A stretch of 64,000 bases of DNA from Microglena sp. YARC (taxonomy: Eukaryota > Chlorophyta > Chlorophyceae > Chlamydomonadales > Chlamydomonadaceae), in the NCBI GenBank assembly GCA_022414725.1, contig CM039462.1:40628046-40692045 (forward strand). Direction: 5' to 3'. A program made the position numbers and the translations under genes. Positions 48,615 through 57,878 of this stretch are shown here, in pieces. Under the pieces are notes generated by a model, which was given only the letters and a program-made list of their open reading frames with translations, searched no databases and was not told where the DNA came from. Numbering within the stretch: position 1 is the first letter of the stretch; each line of letters opens with the position of its first letter.

Positions 48615-48772
48615 TGTGTCTCATGCTTGATGTGAACTGTGAACTGTGGGCTCCCCTCCGGTCGCCCACCCGCTCAGTTCCTCGCGGACTCCTTTATGGG
48701 GGCTCCCCTCCGGTCGCCCCCAGTCGCTCCGCTGGGGGGAAGAGGTGAAAGGGGCTCCGCCGCTTGTTGAAT
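48615..48772 (-). repeat. R2 repeat module, right arm
   Basis: Mirror of 1507-1668; the last R2 copy on the right side. Confidence 0.87.
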
Positions 48773-48996
48773 AGGTTTCTGCAACATTCAAAACACGAAA
48801 ACACAAAAACACACCAATTTACTAAACTTGTGATTGTTCTCTTTTAACAAGGGGCCTTGTCTGGGGCTGGGTCCCTATATAACTATTTTAATATCCTAAA
48901 AAATTGTGTATTTGTGTATATGTGTTAGAGGTAATAACGATTCCCATGTAAATACCGTATTCCGTCGACTGTAGTATAAAACAACATGTCACTAAC

Positions 48997-51514
48997 ATGT
49001 CACAAGGTAACACTAAACCCATCACAATGGGGTCCGGCTCCACCACCAGTCTTTCTACTATCAGTAGTATTCCTTCTGGTCTCCGTTTGAGTCGTAGTCC
49101 TCCTGTGAACAAGCGTCCATCTTCTTCCGAGCATGAGGTCTTTTACTTGCACGAAAAAGGTTGACCTCTCCAAAGTTGACTCCCTCTTGGACTCCCATGG
49201 CATGGTGGATCTCAAGATCAATGACCGTGATAAGTGGAAACAAATCGCGAGCACGTGCATGGTCGCCCGTTCCTTGGGAGGCTACGTTCCGGTTCGTTAT
49301 TATATGCACGAGTCCCAGGATGGATATGGTCGCATGAAAAGTCGTGTTGATGCGACCGGCGTGTCCGCTGTTCCGTATGTGAGGATGGGGCGGGAGGCCC
49401 GTGCTGTGCTCGCTGGCGATTTGTACTGGGATGTGGACATGGTCAATTGCCAACCTAGTTTCTTGTCCCAAAAGTGCCAGCAATACAAGATAAAATCACC
49501 ACTCTTGGATCGCTATGTCACCGATCGTGAAGCTTCTCTCACCGAGGTCATGGATGCATGTGGTGTCACTCGCGAAGACGCTAAGAATCTCTTCATCCGC
49601 CTCATTTTTTTGGGCAGCGTGGATGCGTGGACGACTGACTGTGGTCTAGAAGTTGATCGTAATCTTGTGCCTGTCTGGATCCACGCCCTCAAGAAAGAGC
49701 TCCGCGAGGTGGCAACCAATTTGATGGATTTGCCCATTTCAGAAGTTGAGATGATCGGCCAGATGGTTAAAAGGCGGTCCGCGTGTACTCCTGTCTCGTT
49801 TGGTTCTGAGCTCTCAAATTCCGGCGACCCTTTGGCCACTTTTATCGCCCTTTTCTTGCAGAGCATCGAACACGAATGTGTTTCAGCACTCGTGCACGAA
49901 GTGCATGGTCATCATTACAGTGTTGGCGGCATCATCTACGACGGCATCTTAGTGGACAAGTGTGGTTGCATGCCCATTCCTGATGATGACTTGCTTCTTC
50001 TCTTGGAAACTGGAGTGAGTCGACGCACCGGCTATACCATCAAACTCGCAGTCAAGCCTTTGTCACCCTCTCCGCATTGGACGACCCCCCCTCCCCTTGA
50101 AGATACCTCCAATAATGCAGAATATGAGGATTGGATGAACGGATCTGAGCTTCTCAGCTATGATGAAGTCAAATGCAATTGGGAAAAGTCGGCGTTCAAG
50201 ATCATCAACAAGGTCGTGTACGTGCGCATCGATGGGCAAGGTATCCGCCATGTCACATCTGAGAAGACTCTGCAAGAGGCGTTTCGTCACTTGGGATATG
50301 TCGACATTACGTTGCGCGACTCTGGGAGCGTTTCGGTAAGCCGGACACAACCATTCATTCCGAGGTGGATCAAAGACACATCTATCCGCAAGTATGATGA
50401 CATGAAGCTTATGCCGCCCCCTATCGAGGTTGGAGGCAATGTCTACAATATTTGGAACGGTTTCGAAGTCGAACGCGATGTGTCGTCACATGATGATTCA
50501 GTCATGGCCGACCATCCCTCGGTCGAGGTCTTCATCGATTTCCTTCACACGTTGTGTGGCAATAACCAGGTGTGCACGGATTACATCCTGAACTGGATCG
50601 CGCAAATCTTCCAACAACCTGCTCAGAAGACCGGGGTGGCAATCTTACTCAAGGGCGAGGAGGGCGTCGCAAGAATCGTGCCACCGACCTTTTGAGGGCG
50701 ATGGTGGGCGCCGACAAGTTCCTGCAAACTGCAAACACCGGCAAACACGCTCTATGGTCGCTTCAATCGCCAACGTGAGGGGCGTTTCCTCATCGTCGTC
50801 AATGAGTCCAATGGACATGATAACTTTGCAGCCAACGATGTCATCAAGGACATGATCACATGTGATCAGTTTGAATGCGAGTCCAAAGGAGTCAATGCAT
50901 ACACCATGCAGTGTTTTTCTCGCTTCATCTTCACCACCAACAACGACAACTGCCTCCGAGTGAATCCTGATAACCGAAGGTATGTCATTATCGAGACATC
51001 GTCTGTGCTGAAGGGTAACACTGAGTACTTCAACCACCTTTCGGGGCTGATCGACGATGCAGAGTCCAGAGTCGCGTTTTACAAGTTCTTGATGGCAAGG
51101 GACATCAAGGGCGTCGAATGGATACGGTCTAGGCCTGCAACCACCTACATGTCGCAAATGGTCTCCATGAATCTTCCGTACGAGCACCAATTCATCTTGC
51201 ACATGATCCAGGGTCTGAGCGTCGAGCATAACAACGTGGTCGACAGTATCATCGATTATTCTCCCTCTGTGAGCATCAAGGCGGAGACCTTGTTCGACCA
51301 GTTCAATGACTGGCTATCCACGATCCGTGCTTCTGATAAGCATGAAACCAACTTGATCAAGTTTGGTCTCAAGATGTCCAAGCTCGTGCGTGATGATACA
51401 AAGAACCTGGGCTTGAGGGGCATCTCCAAGAATCGCACCAACACTGGGGCTGTTTACTATTTCTGTATTAAGGACGTCCTCGATGCCATGCGTGAGAAGA
51501 TGTGGTTTGATTGA
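48997..51514 (+). CDS. TV-Pol-like domain plus SF3 (DUF5906-type) helicase, three frameshifts
   Basis: ATG 48997. The N-terminal 50 codons shift near 49156 (five A's versus four in the left arm) into the long ORF 49133-50695, which holds the TV-Pol-like motifs (DVDMVNCQP, YDGILVD), then GVAILLKGEEGV. At 50672 a single missing base falls in the Walker A, and coding resumes in the next frame (NRATDLLRAM). A third shift near 50750 leads to the 50852-51514 frame with the DUF5906-type motifs: RFIFTTNNDNCLRV (sensor 1 Asn) and RRYVIIETS. The C-terminal domain is shared with 41136-41579. Expected role: replicative primase-helicase of a virus or PLV/virophage-like element. Intact function requires the indels to be sequence errors. 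Confidence 0.75.
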
Positions 51515-52436
51515 TGGATGCTTCTGTTTGTCGGTGCCCTCGATGACTTGCTTGTGCAATGCCATGTGCCTCATACACCAGTCCTCTCGTCAAGCACACG
51601 CCTTCTGCCTGCCAACGAAAGTCCGTTGTGGGTTCGTTTGGTCGCCACTCAACTCGTAATGAGAGCCCCCTTAATTGGTATACGGTTCAGCAGCTGATAT
51701 TACCGTAAACCATATAGGTAGTGATTAGATTACAAGTTATGTATAGTTATATATATATTGTATGTAAAATGAAGTAGATGTATGTCTGTATAATTACATT
51801 ATATAGGGAGGGTTCCAAGTACCCATCACCTGTCAACTCTACACATTGATTGTACCTCAGTCAGCTCCGGCAATCAATGTATTTTTCTCTCCTCTCAGAC
51901 AGACAGACCCGACCCACACACACTCAGGTGCATGATGATGGAACACCCACACACACTCACAAATAGACCGCCCCCCCCGCATCTTACATGACACACGACG
52001 GATTTCGCATCCCCCCCGTCCGTACATTCATGACACACGTAATCTGTACACTTACACTCGTTTGTTTGAGTCCGCACGCACACGAAACCCTTGTCGTCGA
52101 CTAAATCCTCATGATACGCGCGTCCCAACCAACTCTCTATCAATGCGTAATCCAATGCGTAATGTTTTCGCGCGCGCCTCGAATCTTCCCACGAGTCCTC
52201 AACTTGAATTCCCCTGCCCCACTCCGTGGGTCCCGCGATTCATCTTTCATACGCCTGACATAGTTGTCAAGCAGAAGTCTGCTTGAGACGACACGTGTCC
52301 CCATGCGCCTCGAAAAATACGAACCCTGGCCACGCCACACCCAGGCCAAGCCACACACACCCCAGCAATGTCAATCTTAACCAAGTACCGAGGTTCCGAA
52401 GTACCGAAGTTCTCCAATTCTTCTCTCACGAACTCA
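51515..52436. other. Intergenic region
   Basis: 51690-51810 is AT-rich with TATATATATATTG. 51890-52060 is (CA)n-like with runs of C. 52190-52290 is a hairpin element. No credible gene. Confidence 0.5.
52190..52290 (+). repeat. Hairpin element (family 5), copy 2
   Basis: TTGAATTCCCCTGCCCCACT, CCGTGGGTCCCGCG and GTCAAGCAGAAGTCTGCTTG then AGACGACACGTG. Confidence 0.8.
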
Positions 52437-52592
52437 GTGTGTATCCAGCGAAATCCTAAAGCTAATTCCTAGGGTGAACTCCGTGTGTTAGGGAGCATCC
52501 AGCGAACTCCGAAAGCTGATTCATAGGGTGAACTCAGTGTGTTAGGGAGCATCCAGCGAACTCCGAAAGCTGATTCCGAGGGTGAGTTCAAT
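52437..52592 (+). repeat. 54-bp tandem repeat, three copies
   Basis: ATCCAGCGAACTCCGAAAGC starts at 52443, 52497 and 52551 (spacing 54), with GGGTGAACTCAGTGTGTTAG in each unit. Confidence 0.88.
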
Positions 52593-52611
52593 AGTAGCAG
52601 TCATCGAGATC

Positions 52612-53010
52612 TAGTCATGGTTACTTTCATTGCTGCTAGTGCTAGTATTTGCGAGGCTTGCTATCTCTATGGCTCCACCTGCGATAGTCATGGTTACCTT
52701 CATTGCTGCTAGTGCTAGTATTTGCGAGGCTTGCTATCTCTATGGCTCCACCTGCGATAGTCATGGTTACCTTAATTGCTGCTAGTGCTAGTATTTGCGA
52801 GGCTTGCTATCTCTATGGCTCCACCTGCGATAGTCATGGTTACCTTCATTGCTGCTAGTGCTAGTATTTGCGAGGCTTGCTATCTCTATGGCTCCACCTG
52901 CGATAGTCATGGTTACCTTCATTGCTGCTAGTGCTAGTATTTGCGAAGTTCGCGTTTGGATTGCGCTGGCTATCTATCTCTATGGCTCCTCCACCTGCGA
53001 TAGCATGAGC
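52612..53010 (+). repeat. 73-bp tandem repeat, five copies
   Basis: TAGTCATGGTTACCTTCATT recurs at 52612, 52685, 52758, 52831 and 52904. The last unit carries a small insertion (GTTCGCGTTTGGATTGC). Confidence 0.92.
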
Positions 53011-53046
53011 TGACCAACCATCCACCCATGTTCGCAGGCACTGAAG

Positions 53047-53409
53047 ATGGCTATGATGAAGAAGGGGGCTATCAAGATTCAGCTCCGAACTTCCATGTGT
53101 ATGCATTCCGAGTATGCAGGAAGTGTTCCGTACATCAAGAATGGCATCTTTTGCATCATCGACGAGGAGGATGGTGGCGAGGATGTTGTCGACAGGGAAG
53201 GTGTTCGACTGCGAGATTTGAAGCACTCTTCATCTCCTGATTTTAGTGTCCTAATCATGAAGATGTTTGGTATGCCTATCCCTATGCTTGTGAATTGCAG
53301 GGATTGCCCTGCGAATGCAGTTGTGACAGTCGATCACTCGACTACATTCGAATCATGTGACTGTGGTGTATGCCCACTTAGCATGGGGGCGGGTGGGTCT
53401 GGACGTTAG
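53047..53409 (+). CDS. Unknown Cys-containing protein, 120 aa
   Basis: ATG 53047 (the alternative frame from 53028 was rejected): MAMMKKGAIKIQLRTSMCMH, IKNGIFCIIDEEDGG, then LVNCRDCPANAVVTVDHS and CDCGVCPLSMGAGGSGR. Four C-terminal Cys in CxxC-like pairs may bind zinc. TTCGCAG six bases upstream could be a splice acceptor, so an upstream exon is possible. Lies between the 73-bp array and MITE-1. No family recognised. Confidence 0.45.
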   Translation: MAMMKKGAIKIQLRTSMCMHSEYAGSVPYIKNGIFCIIDEEDGGEDVVDREGVRLRDLKHSSSPDFSVLIMKMFGMPIPMLVNCRDCPANAVVTVDHSTTFESCDCGVCPLSMGAGGSGR

Positions 53410-53441
53410 TTGATGAGGTGGTGGGGGGTGAGATGGAGATC

Positions 53442-53996
53442 TACAGTCAGAGACAGAATTTGTGGGACACCCTTACCGGTGACCCTTGAACCCAATTGAT
53501 TGGGTAGGTCAGCTAAAGGTTTTGTATCAAGGTCCCAATCCTTCGTGTCCTTCATCCCGTATTTCAGCATTTAAGCTGGCCCAGAGGATAACAATTGTAA
53601 GCTGCTAACTGACCCAGGTGGGTCGGTTGGTTGAGCGCCCACATTTGCCTCTCCGGAAGCTGGGGTTTTAGGGGGGGGCGAGGGAACACAGAATACATCC
53701 GGTCGCTCCACGTTATCAGAAGCAGAAGAAGGTTCAGCAGAGTTCACGTCTAGGTTCCGGGTTGCACTATAGCCACATTGGATGCGCTTTTGACACTGTT
53801 GTGACAGTGCAGTACTTAGTGGACCTTGACGTTATTTACCACCATCTTCTGCTTCTCAAACGTTTTAGCCCCTTCTCCTTTGTCTGACACTACTTCTTCT
53901 TCTCATGGTGATACAATATTGCACTCACATTTCCTTATACCCATAATCAACTTTTCAAAATAAAAGGTGTCCCACAATCAAATGTCCCTAGCTGTA
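53442..53996 (+). mobile_element. MITE-1 copy D
   Basis: Full length, TA to TA; near-identical to copies A and C. Confidence 0.9.
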
Positions 53997-54254
53997 TGTA
54001 TTGATTGAGATTAGCTATTGTAACCAGTTGAATCCGCCCACTATTCTCCCTGTCCCACTCCTTGCCTATGTTGTCAGCTGTACTACTAGGAAACTTTATT
54101 GGCATCTGATTCAGATTCTTTTTGAATTAATTTTTTGCAATCTCAACGTTTTCCGGAGACTGACACTGTTTTACCTGAAATGTAACCAAAATGCGGCATC
54201 GGCCTAACACAGCCTTGGGTGTCTCACGGTTAAGTTTTTCCGGTAAATTACGCA

Positions 54255-54370
54255 TCAATCAATCCCTATTTTCAACGTGTTCACATGAACACCTCTGAAA
54301 AGACTCTCCATCTTGGGAACAAGAATTATTACAAAAAATAAGAACTGCAGAATTCTTACTGAGAATGTCT
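54255..54370 (+). repeat. About-100-bp repeat unit (single copy)
   Basis: Contains ACGTGTTCACATGAACACCT and AGACTCTCCATCTTGGGAAC, the same unit as the tandem array at 59.0-59.5 kb. Confidence 0.82.
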
Positions 54371-54480
54371 CACACACTCGTTTTTCGACAGCCGCCTCCG
54401 CAAGCCTCAGTGCGGTGTGTCGTGTGGAGACAGATGGGAGTCTGCGCAAGCCACCGTGTCATGTGTGTTCTTTTGAGGAC
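54370..54480 (+). repeat. R4 repeat (GTGTGTCGTGTGGAGACAGA type)
   Basis: CACACTCGTTTTTCGACAGC ... AGTCTGCGCAAGCCACCGTG. Also at 55240-55440, 57380-57640 and 59535-59740. Confidence 0.8.
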
Positions 54481-54540
54481 CGGGTCACAGTGAATGCGGT
54501 TAAGTGATCAGCCCAATACTGATAGTGAATACATGAGAAT

Positions 54541-55200
54541 CTAGGCAAAAGTTGGCTGGCCGCAAAAACATTTCTTGGGGTTGAATTTGTACGAGCAGAT
54601 ATCGCCAACAATCACCGTCTTCCCCATATCTTCAGGGAACTCCCTTTTAAAGGTCATCCTACTCAGCTTCTTGATGGCAGATTTCATCCGAACAGGATCT
54701 GATGCATGCTTCCTATAGATTTCGAGTGAAATCTGGGCGTCAATAACAGGAGAATGGGCCGCATCTTGAATCGTCGTACCAAGAAGACCATACGCCATCT
54801 TTCGTAGTGAAAAAAAGTTGTAATTCTTGTAACGATCGTTCCATGCCTTGAGCATGTCAGACAAATCGACAATGGATGCAAAGTGAATCCCTTCTTCCAG
54901 CTGCATCCATTTGACATCTCCCTGTGGTCTGCATCCAACTATGATGCTTGTGCGAGGGCACAGAATCTGAATGACTGATTCCCGGACCTTCTCGAAAGGC
55001 TTTCCAGCAAGAATCTGCTCTCGCGTAACACCTGTCAGGGAAGTCATCGGATCGTAAATGTCATTAACACAAATGACCTCGTTGAGCAGAAGCGTCCCGT
55101 CATCGTCAACAACCGCTACTTGGCATGGAGAGCGATCGTTGTGACATCTCCCGGTGGCACATGCTTCAACATCAATGGAAATGTACCTTGAGTGTGCCAT
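54541..55200 (-). CDS. DEDDh 3'-5' exonuclease (REXO4/ISG20-like)
   Basis: 219 aa, ATG 55200. Exo I: YISIDVEAC (D and E). Exo II: SIIVGCRPQGDVKWM (D). Exo III: HSPVIDAQISLEIY (H and D). All five catalytic residues of the DEDDh class are visible. QVAVVDDDGTLLLNEVICV and GVTREQILAG fit the RNase T-like fold of REXO4/RNH70 exonucleases. The C-terminal 60 residues (ending KCFCGQPTFA) are basic with a Cys pair, possibly nucleic-acid-binding. Likely acts on RNA or ssDNA ends. Intact, AT-rich, isolated among repeats. Confidence 0.82.
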   Translation of the reverse strand: MAHSRYISIDVEACATGRCHNDRSPCQVAVVDDDGTLLLNEVICVNDIYDPMTSLTGVTREQILAGKPFEKVRESVIQILCPRTSIIVGCRPQGDVKWMQLEEGIHFASIVDLSDMLKAWNDRYKNYNFFSLRKMAYGLLGTTIQDAAHSPVIDAQISLEIYRKHASDPVRMKSAIKKLSRMTFKREFPEDMGKTVIVGDICSYKFNPKKCFCGQPTFA

Positions 55201-55239
55201 CTGTAATCTGTAATGTCAGTTTCAGGTATCCATTTTGTT

Positions 55240-55440
55240 TACACTCGTTTTTCGACAGCCGCCTCCGCAAGCCTTAGTGCGGTGTGTCGTGTGGAGACAG
55301 ATGTGAGTCTGCGCAAGCCACCGTGTCATGTGTGTGCGGTCTGTTGTCTGTCTGATGGCGCAAGCCGCCTGGGTGGCGTGTGTGAGAATGAATGGACGAA
55401 CGTGTGGTCTGCAAAATCCGCCGTTGCGTATGGACAACAC
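55240..55440 (+). repeat. R4 repeat copy
   Basis: CACTCGTTTTTCGACAGCCG then GTGTGTCGTGTGGAGACAGA and AATGAATGGACGAACGTGTG. Confidence 0.8.
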
Positions 55441-55463
55441 CACTACCCCCTTTAATCAATTGA

Positions 55464-55850
55464 CGGTGGTAGGAGTCAGCAGCTTAATTGTGTTAGAATC
55501 TATATCACAAAACCGATCGATCTATGAATAAGAATAATATGCAATGATGGTGTCAAACGTTCGATGCGAATACAGAACGACTGTACGGCGTAACGTTTTG
55601 AATTAACCTTTAAAGACTCCAACCGAAAAGCAGCTGTCAAGGCTGACAGTGCCACACCCCCGCTTCCGCCACATGACGGTGGTAGGAGTCAGCATCTGAA
55701 TTGTGTTAGAATCTATATCACAAAACCGATCGATCTATGAACAAGAATAATATGCAATGATGGTGTCAAACGTTCGATGCGAATACAGAACGACTGTACG
55801 GCGTACCGTTTTTGAATTAACATTTAAAGACTCCAAACAACTTATATGTC
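55464..55850 (+). pseudogene. Two direct copies of a CNDGVKR-family 5' fragment
   Basis: About 160 bp repeated at 55464-55620 and 55675-55835. Each has the leader AACCGATCGATCTATGAA (ATG at 55524 and 55737), then TGCAATGATGGTGTCAAACG, which encodes CNDGVKR in a frame shifted from the ATG. The rest of the gene is missing. Confidence 0.6.
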
Positions 55851-55944
55851 GAGCAGAAGTCTGCTTGAGAAGCCACCAGGATGACCGGACCATAGCGAAA
55901 ACCGCGACACATGCGGGTTCAATCAATCGAAGAGAAGTCTTACG

Positions 55945-56043
55945 TTGCGAGTCAGCAGCTGAATTCCACTGCCCCACTCCGTGGGGCCCGCGGTTTCCCC
56001 TTCACGATCCCGATAGAGTTGTCAAGCAGAAGCCTGCTTGATA
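55945..56043 (+). repeat. Hairpin element (family 5), copy 3
   Basis: GAGTCAGCAGCTGAATTCCA, GCCCCACTCCGTGGGGC, GTTGTCAAGCAGAAGCCTGC then TTGATACGAC. Confidence 0.83.
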
Positions 56044-56119
56044 CGACGTGTGTTCCGCATGCGCTTCGAAAAAAAGTAGTGTAAACAATTAAACTTCTGT
56101 ACAGTTAAAGCGTTCGAAT

Positions 56120-56315
56120 TCGAATCTCTCTCTATCGAACTGCGACTCATTCGATGCGCCGAACGAAAAACCAGAATTTGCCCCCGTACAGACAGTTTTA
56201 GGATAAATCAGAATTAGATTTTGTTAGATGTACATCGGATTTGTGTTAGATACGCGTCGGTATCACACCGTGCTCGACACCCGACGTGGTGAGATGACAT
56301 TTTAGAAATTTGTGC
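56120..56315 (+). repeat. 195-bp dispersed repeat, copy 1
   Basis: CTCTCTCTATCGAACTGCGA to GGTGAGATGACATTTTAGAA. The second copy is at 61953-62150, immediately left of the 326-bp palindrome; a part recurs at 60620-60660. Confidence 0.85.
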
Positions 56316-56331
56316 CAAAATGTCCAAGCAG

Positions 56332-56443
56332 AAGTAGTAAAATCGCCTTCGCTTAGCGGATTCTTTCGCATCGCTTCGATATTGCGTCAGATGCTTTGGT
56401 CGCCTTGCCATATTTCACACCTTCCTTCGAGCAATTAACGAAC
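56332..56443 (-). pseudogene. Fragment of the 60844-61221 gene
   Basis: The minus strand encodes KEGVKYGKATKAFDAISKRC, matching the C-terminus of the 60.8 kb gene except one residue; the rest is absent. Confidence 0.7.
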
Positions 56444-56517
56444 AATGATTTCATTAAAATACTTGGTTTTACAAGAAAAATGTTTTTTAATTTTCGTACA
56501 TGTACATATGTATGCTT

Positions 56518-57142
56518 ATGAGCAATAAAACGAACACGAAGGTCTCCGTTGTATGCAACGATGGAGTCAAACGCTTCATATATAAAGACGATGGAGGCCT
56601 ACTCTTCTTTAAAAAAAAGAGTAATGACGGTCACATGAGGTACGTTCAGTACACCTCAACACAGAAGAAGAAAAAGCAAAAAGCAGAACAAGAGAAGCGG
56701 ACGTGTAACCAAGAAGGAGCTGGGTGGTTTGGTGGTATGTGCGAAGGAGATTCATGTAGTGTCGTAGTACCACAACAACATCATCGTCGTACTACGGAAA
56801 GAGAGCTACAATCGTGTGAATTACGGGTAAGGGAGTTACAAGAGGAAAAACGACAGTTAAAAGAGATAATACGACAGTTACAATGGGGACAAAAACCACA
56901 ACAAATACAAAAACCGCAACAAATACAAAAACCACATTCTAAACGTACAAAACTTCGTCAAAAAGAAGCTTGATTTAGAACTTCTTGCAAAGGCAGGCGG
57001 TCCACGCGCAGAAGAACAAGGACTATTTTTAGAAAAGGAAATAGAGGAGTTACAAAAGGACATACGGGATGTACAATGGGGTCATGCAAATAAAAAGAAA
57101 ATCCAACCATTACATGACCATTACCGTCATCATAATTGGTGA
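56518..57142 (+). CDS. CNDGVKR-family protein, frameshifted
   Basis: ATG 56518, MSNKTNTKVSVVCNDGVKRF then IYKDDGGLLFFKKKSNDGHM: the family N-terminus. The middle is Lys/Gln-rich with a coiled coil (ELQSCELRVRELQEEKRQLK) and QKPQQIQKPQQIQKP. The frame ends at 56973, but a coding-like frame continues from about 56955 to 57142 (LDLELLAKAGGPRAEEQGLF, IEELQKDIRDVQWG), so one indel probably splits a roughly 205-aa protein. The QWG motif occurs in both halves, suggesting an internal duplication. Confidence 0.6.
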
Positions 57143-57174
57143 TCGTTCAATTAATTTTTAGCTGGAAGTGTATG

Positions 57175-57231
57175 TAATGGGTGTTCCTGCCTCCTGGCCG
57201 TTTTTTTAAAATTTATAATCAGGATTTAAAC
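57175..57231 (+). repeat. MITE-3 left end
   Basis: TAATGGGTGTTCCTGCCTCC, then AAAATTTATAATCAGGATTT; truncated. Confidence 0.72.
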
Positions 57232-57244
57232 AAAAAAATAAGAA

Positions 57245-57345
57245 TCATCAATCAATCCCTATTTTAAACGTGTTCACATGAACACCTCTGAAAAGGCTCT
57301 CCATCTCGGGACCAACAATTATTTCAACAAAAAATAAATACTGAA
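57245..57345 (+). repeat. About-100-bp repeat unit (single copy)
   Basis: ATCAATCAATCCCTATTTTA then ACGTGTTCACATGAACACC and GGCTCTCCATCTCGGGACC. Confidence 0.82.
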
Positions 57346-57369
57346 AAATTCTTCCGGAGAATGTCTCAC

Positions 57370-57765
57370 ATGTCCCCCCATCCGTTTACACTCGTTTTTC
57401 GAAAGCCGCCGTGCGTGTGTGAAGATGACTGAATGGACTGACGGGGGGCTTCTAAAGCCGACTTGGTGTGTGTGAGAATGAATGGACGAACGTGGGGGCT
57501 GCGCAAGCCACATTGGTGTGTGTGAGGATGAATGGACGAACGTGGGGGCTGCGCAATCCACCTTGGTGTGTGTGAGGATGAATGTACGAGACGGGGGTCT
57601 GCGAAAGCCGCCGTGGTGTGTGGACAACACCACTGCCCCCTTTAATCAATCCCATCTGTTCACGTTGCGAGTCAGCAGCTGAATTCCACTCCCCACTCCG
57701 TGGGGCCCGCGACCCCCCTTCACAATCCCAATATAGTTGTCGAGCAGAAGCCTGCTTGAGACGAC
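57370..57765 (+). repeat. R4 repeats and hairpin element (family 5), copy 4
   Basis: 57380-57640 has four GTGTGTGAGAATGAATGGAC-like units. 57668-57765 is a family-5 copy (GAGTCAGCAGCTGAATTCCA ... CGAGCAGAAGCCTGCTTGAG). Confidence 0.8.
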
Positions 57766-57878
57766 ACGTGGTCTTCAGACCCCCTTTAGTATGTGTACGG
57801 ACGGGTCCGCTGATGGGCGAATACGGACCCTGCAAGACTCGCTGCTGCCGGTGCTCAGCCATTCATGACCATTAATGG

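Larger units (their letters stand above)
44027..50282 (-). repeat. Right arm of the large inverted repeat
   Basis: Reverse complement of 1-6280. The inner border is the TA at 44027-44028. The outer limit is set only by the window start on the other side, since sequence beyond 50282 has no partner within the window. Confidence 0.93.

Noticed and set aside
56100..56160. Possible tRNA because of TTCGAATTCGAATC
   Set aside because: No acceptor, D or anticodon stems can be folded around it, and it is part of the 195-bp dispersed repeat.
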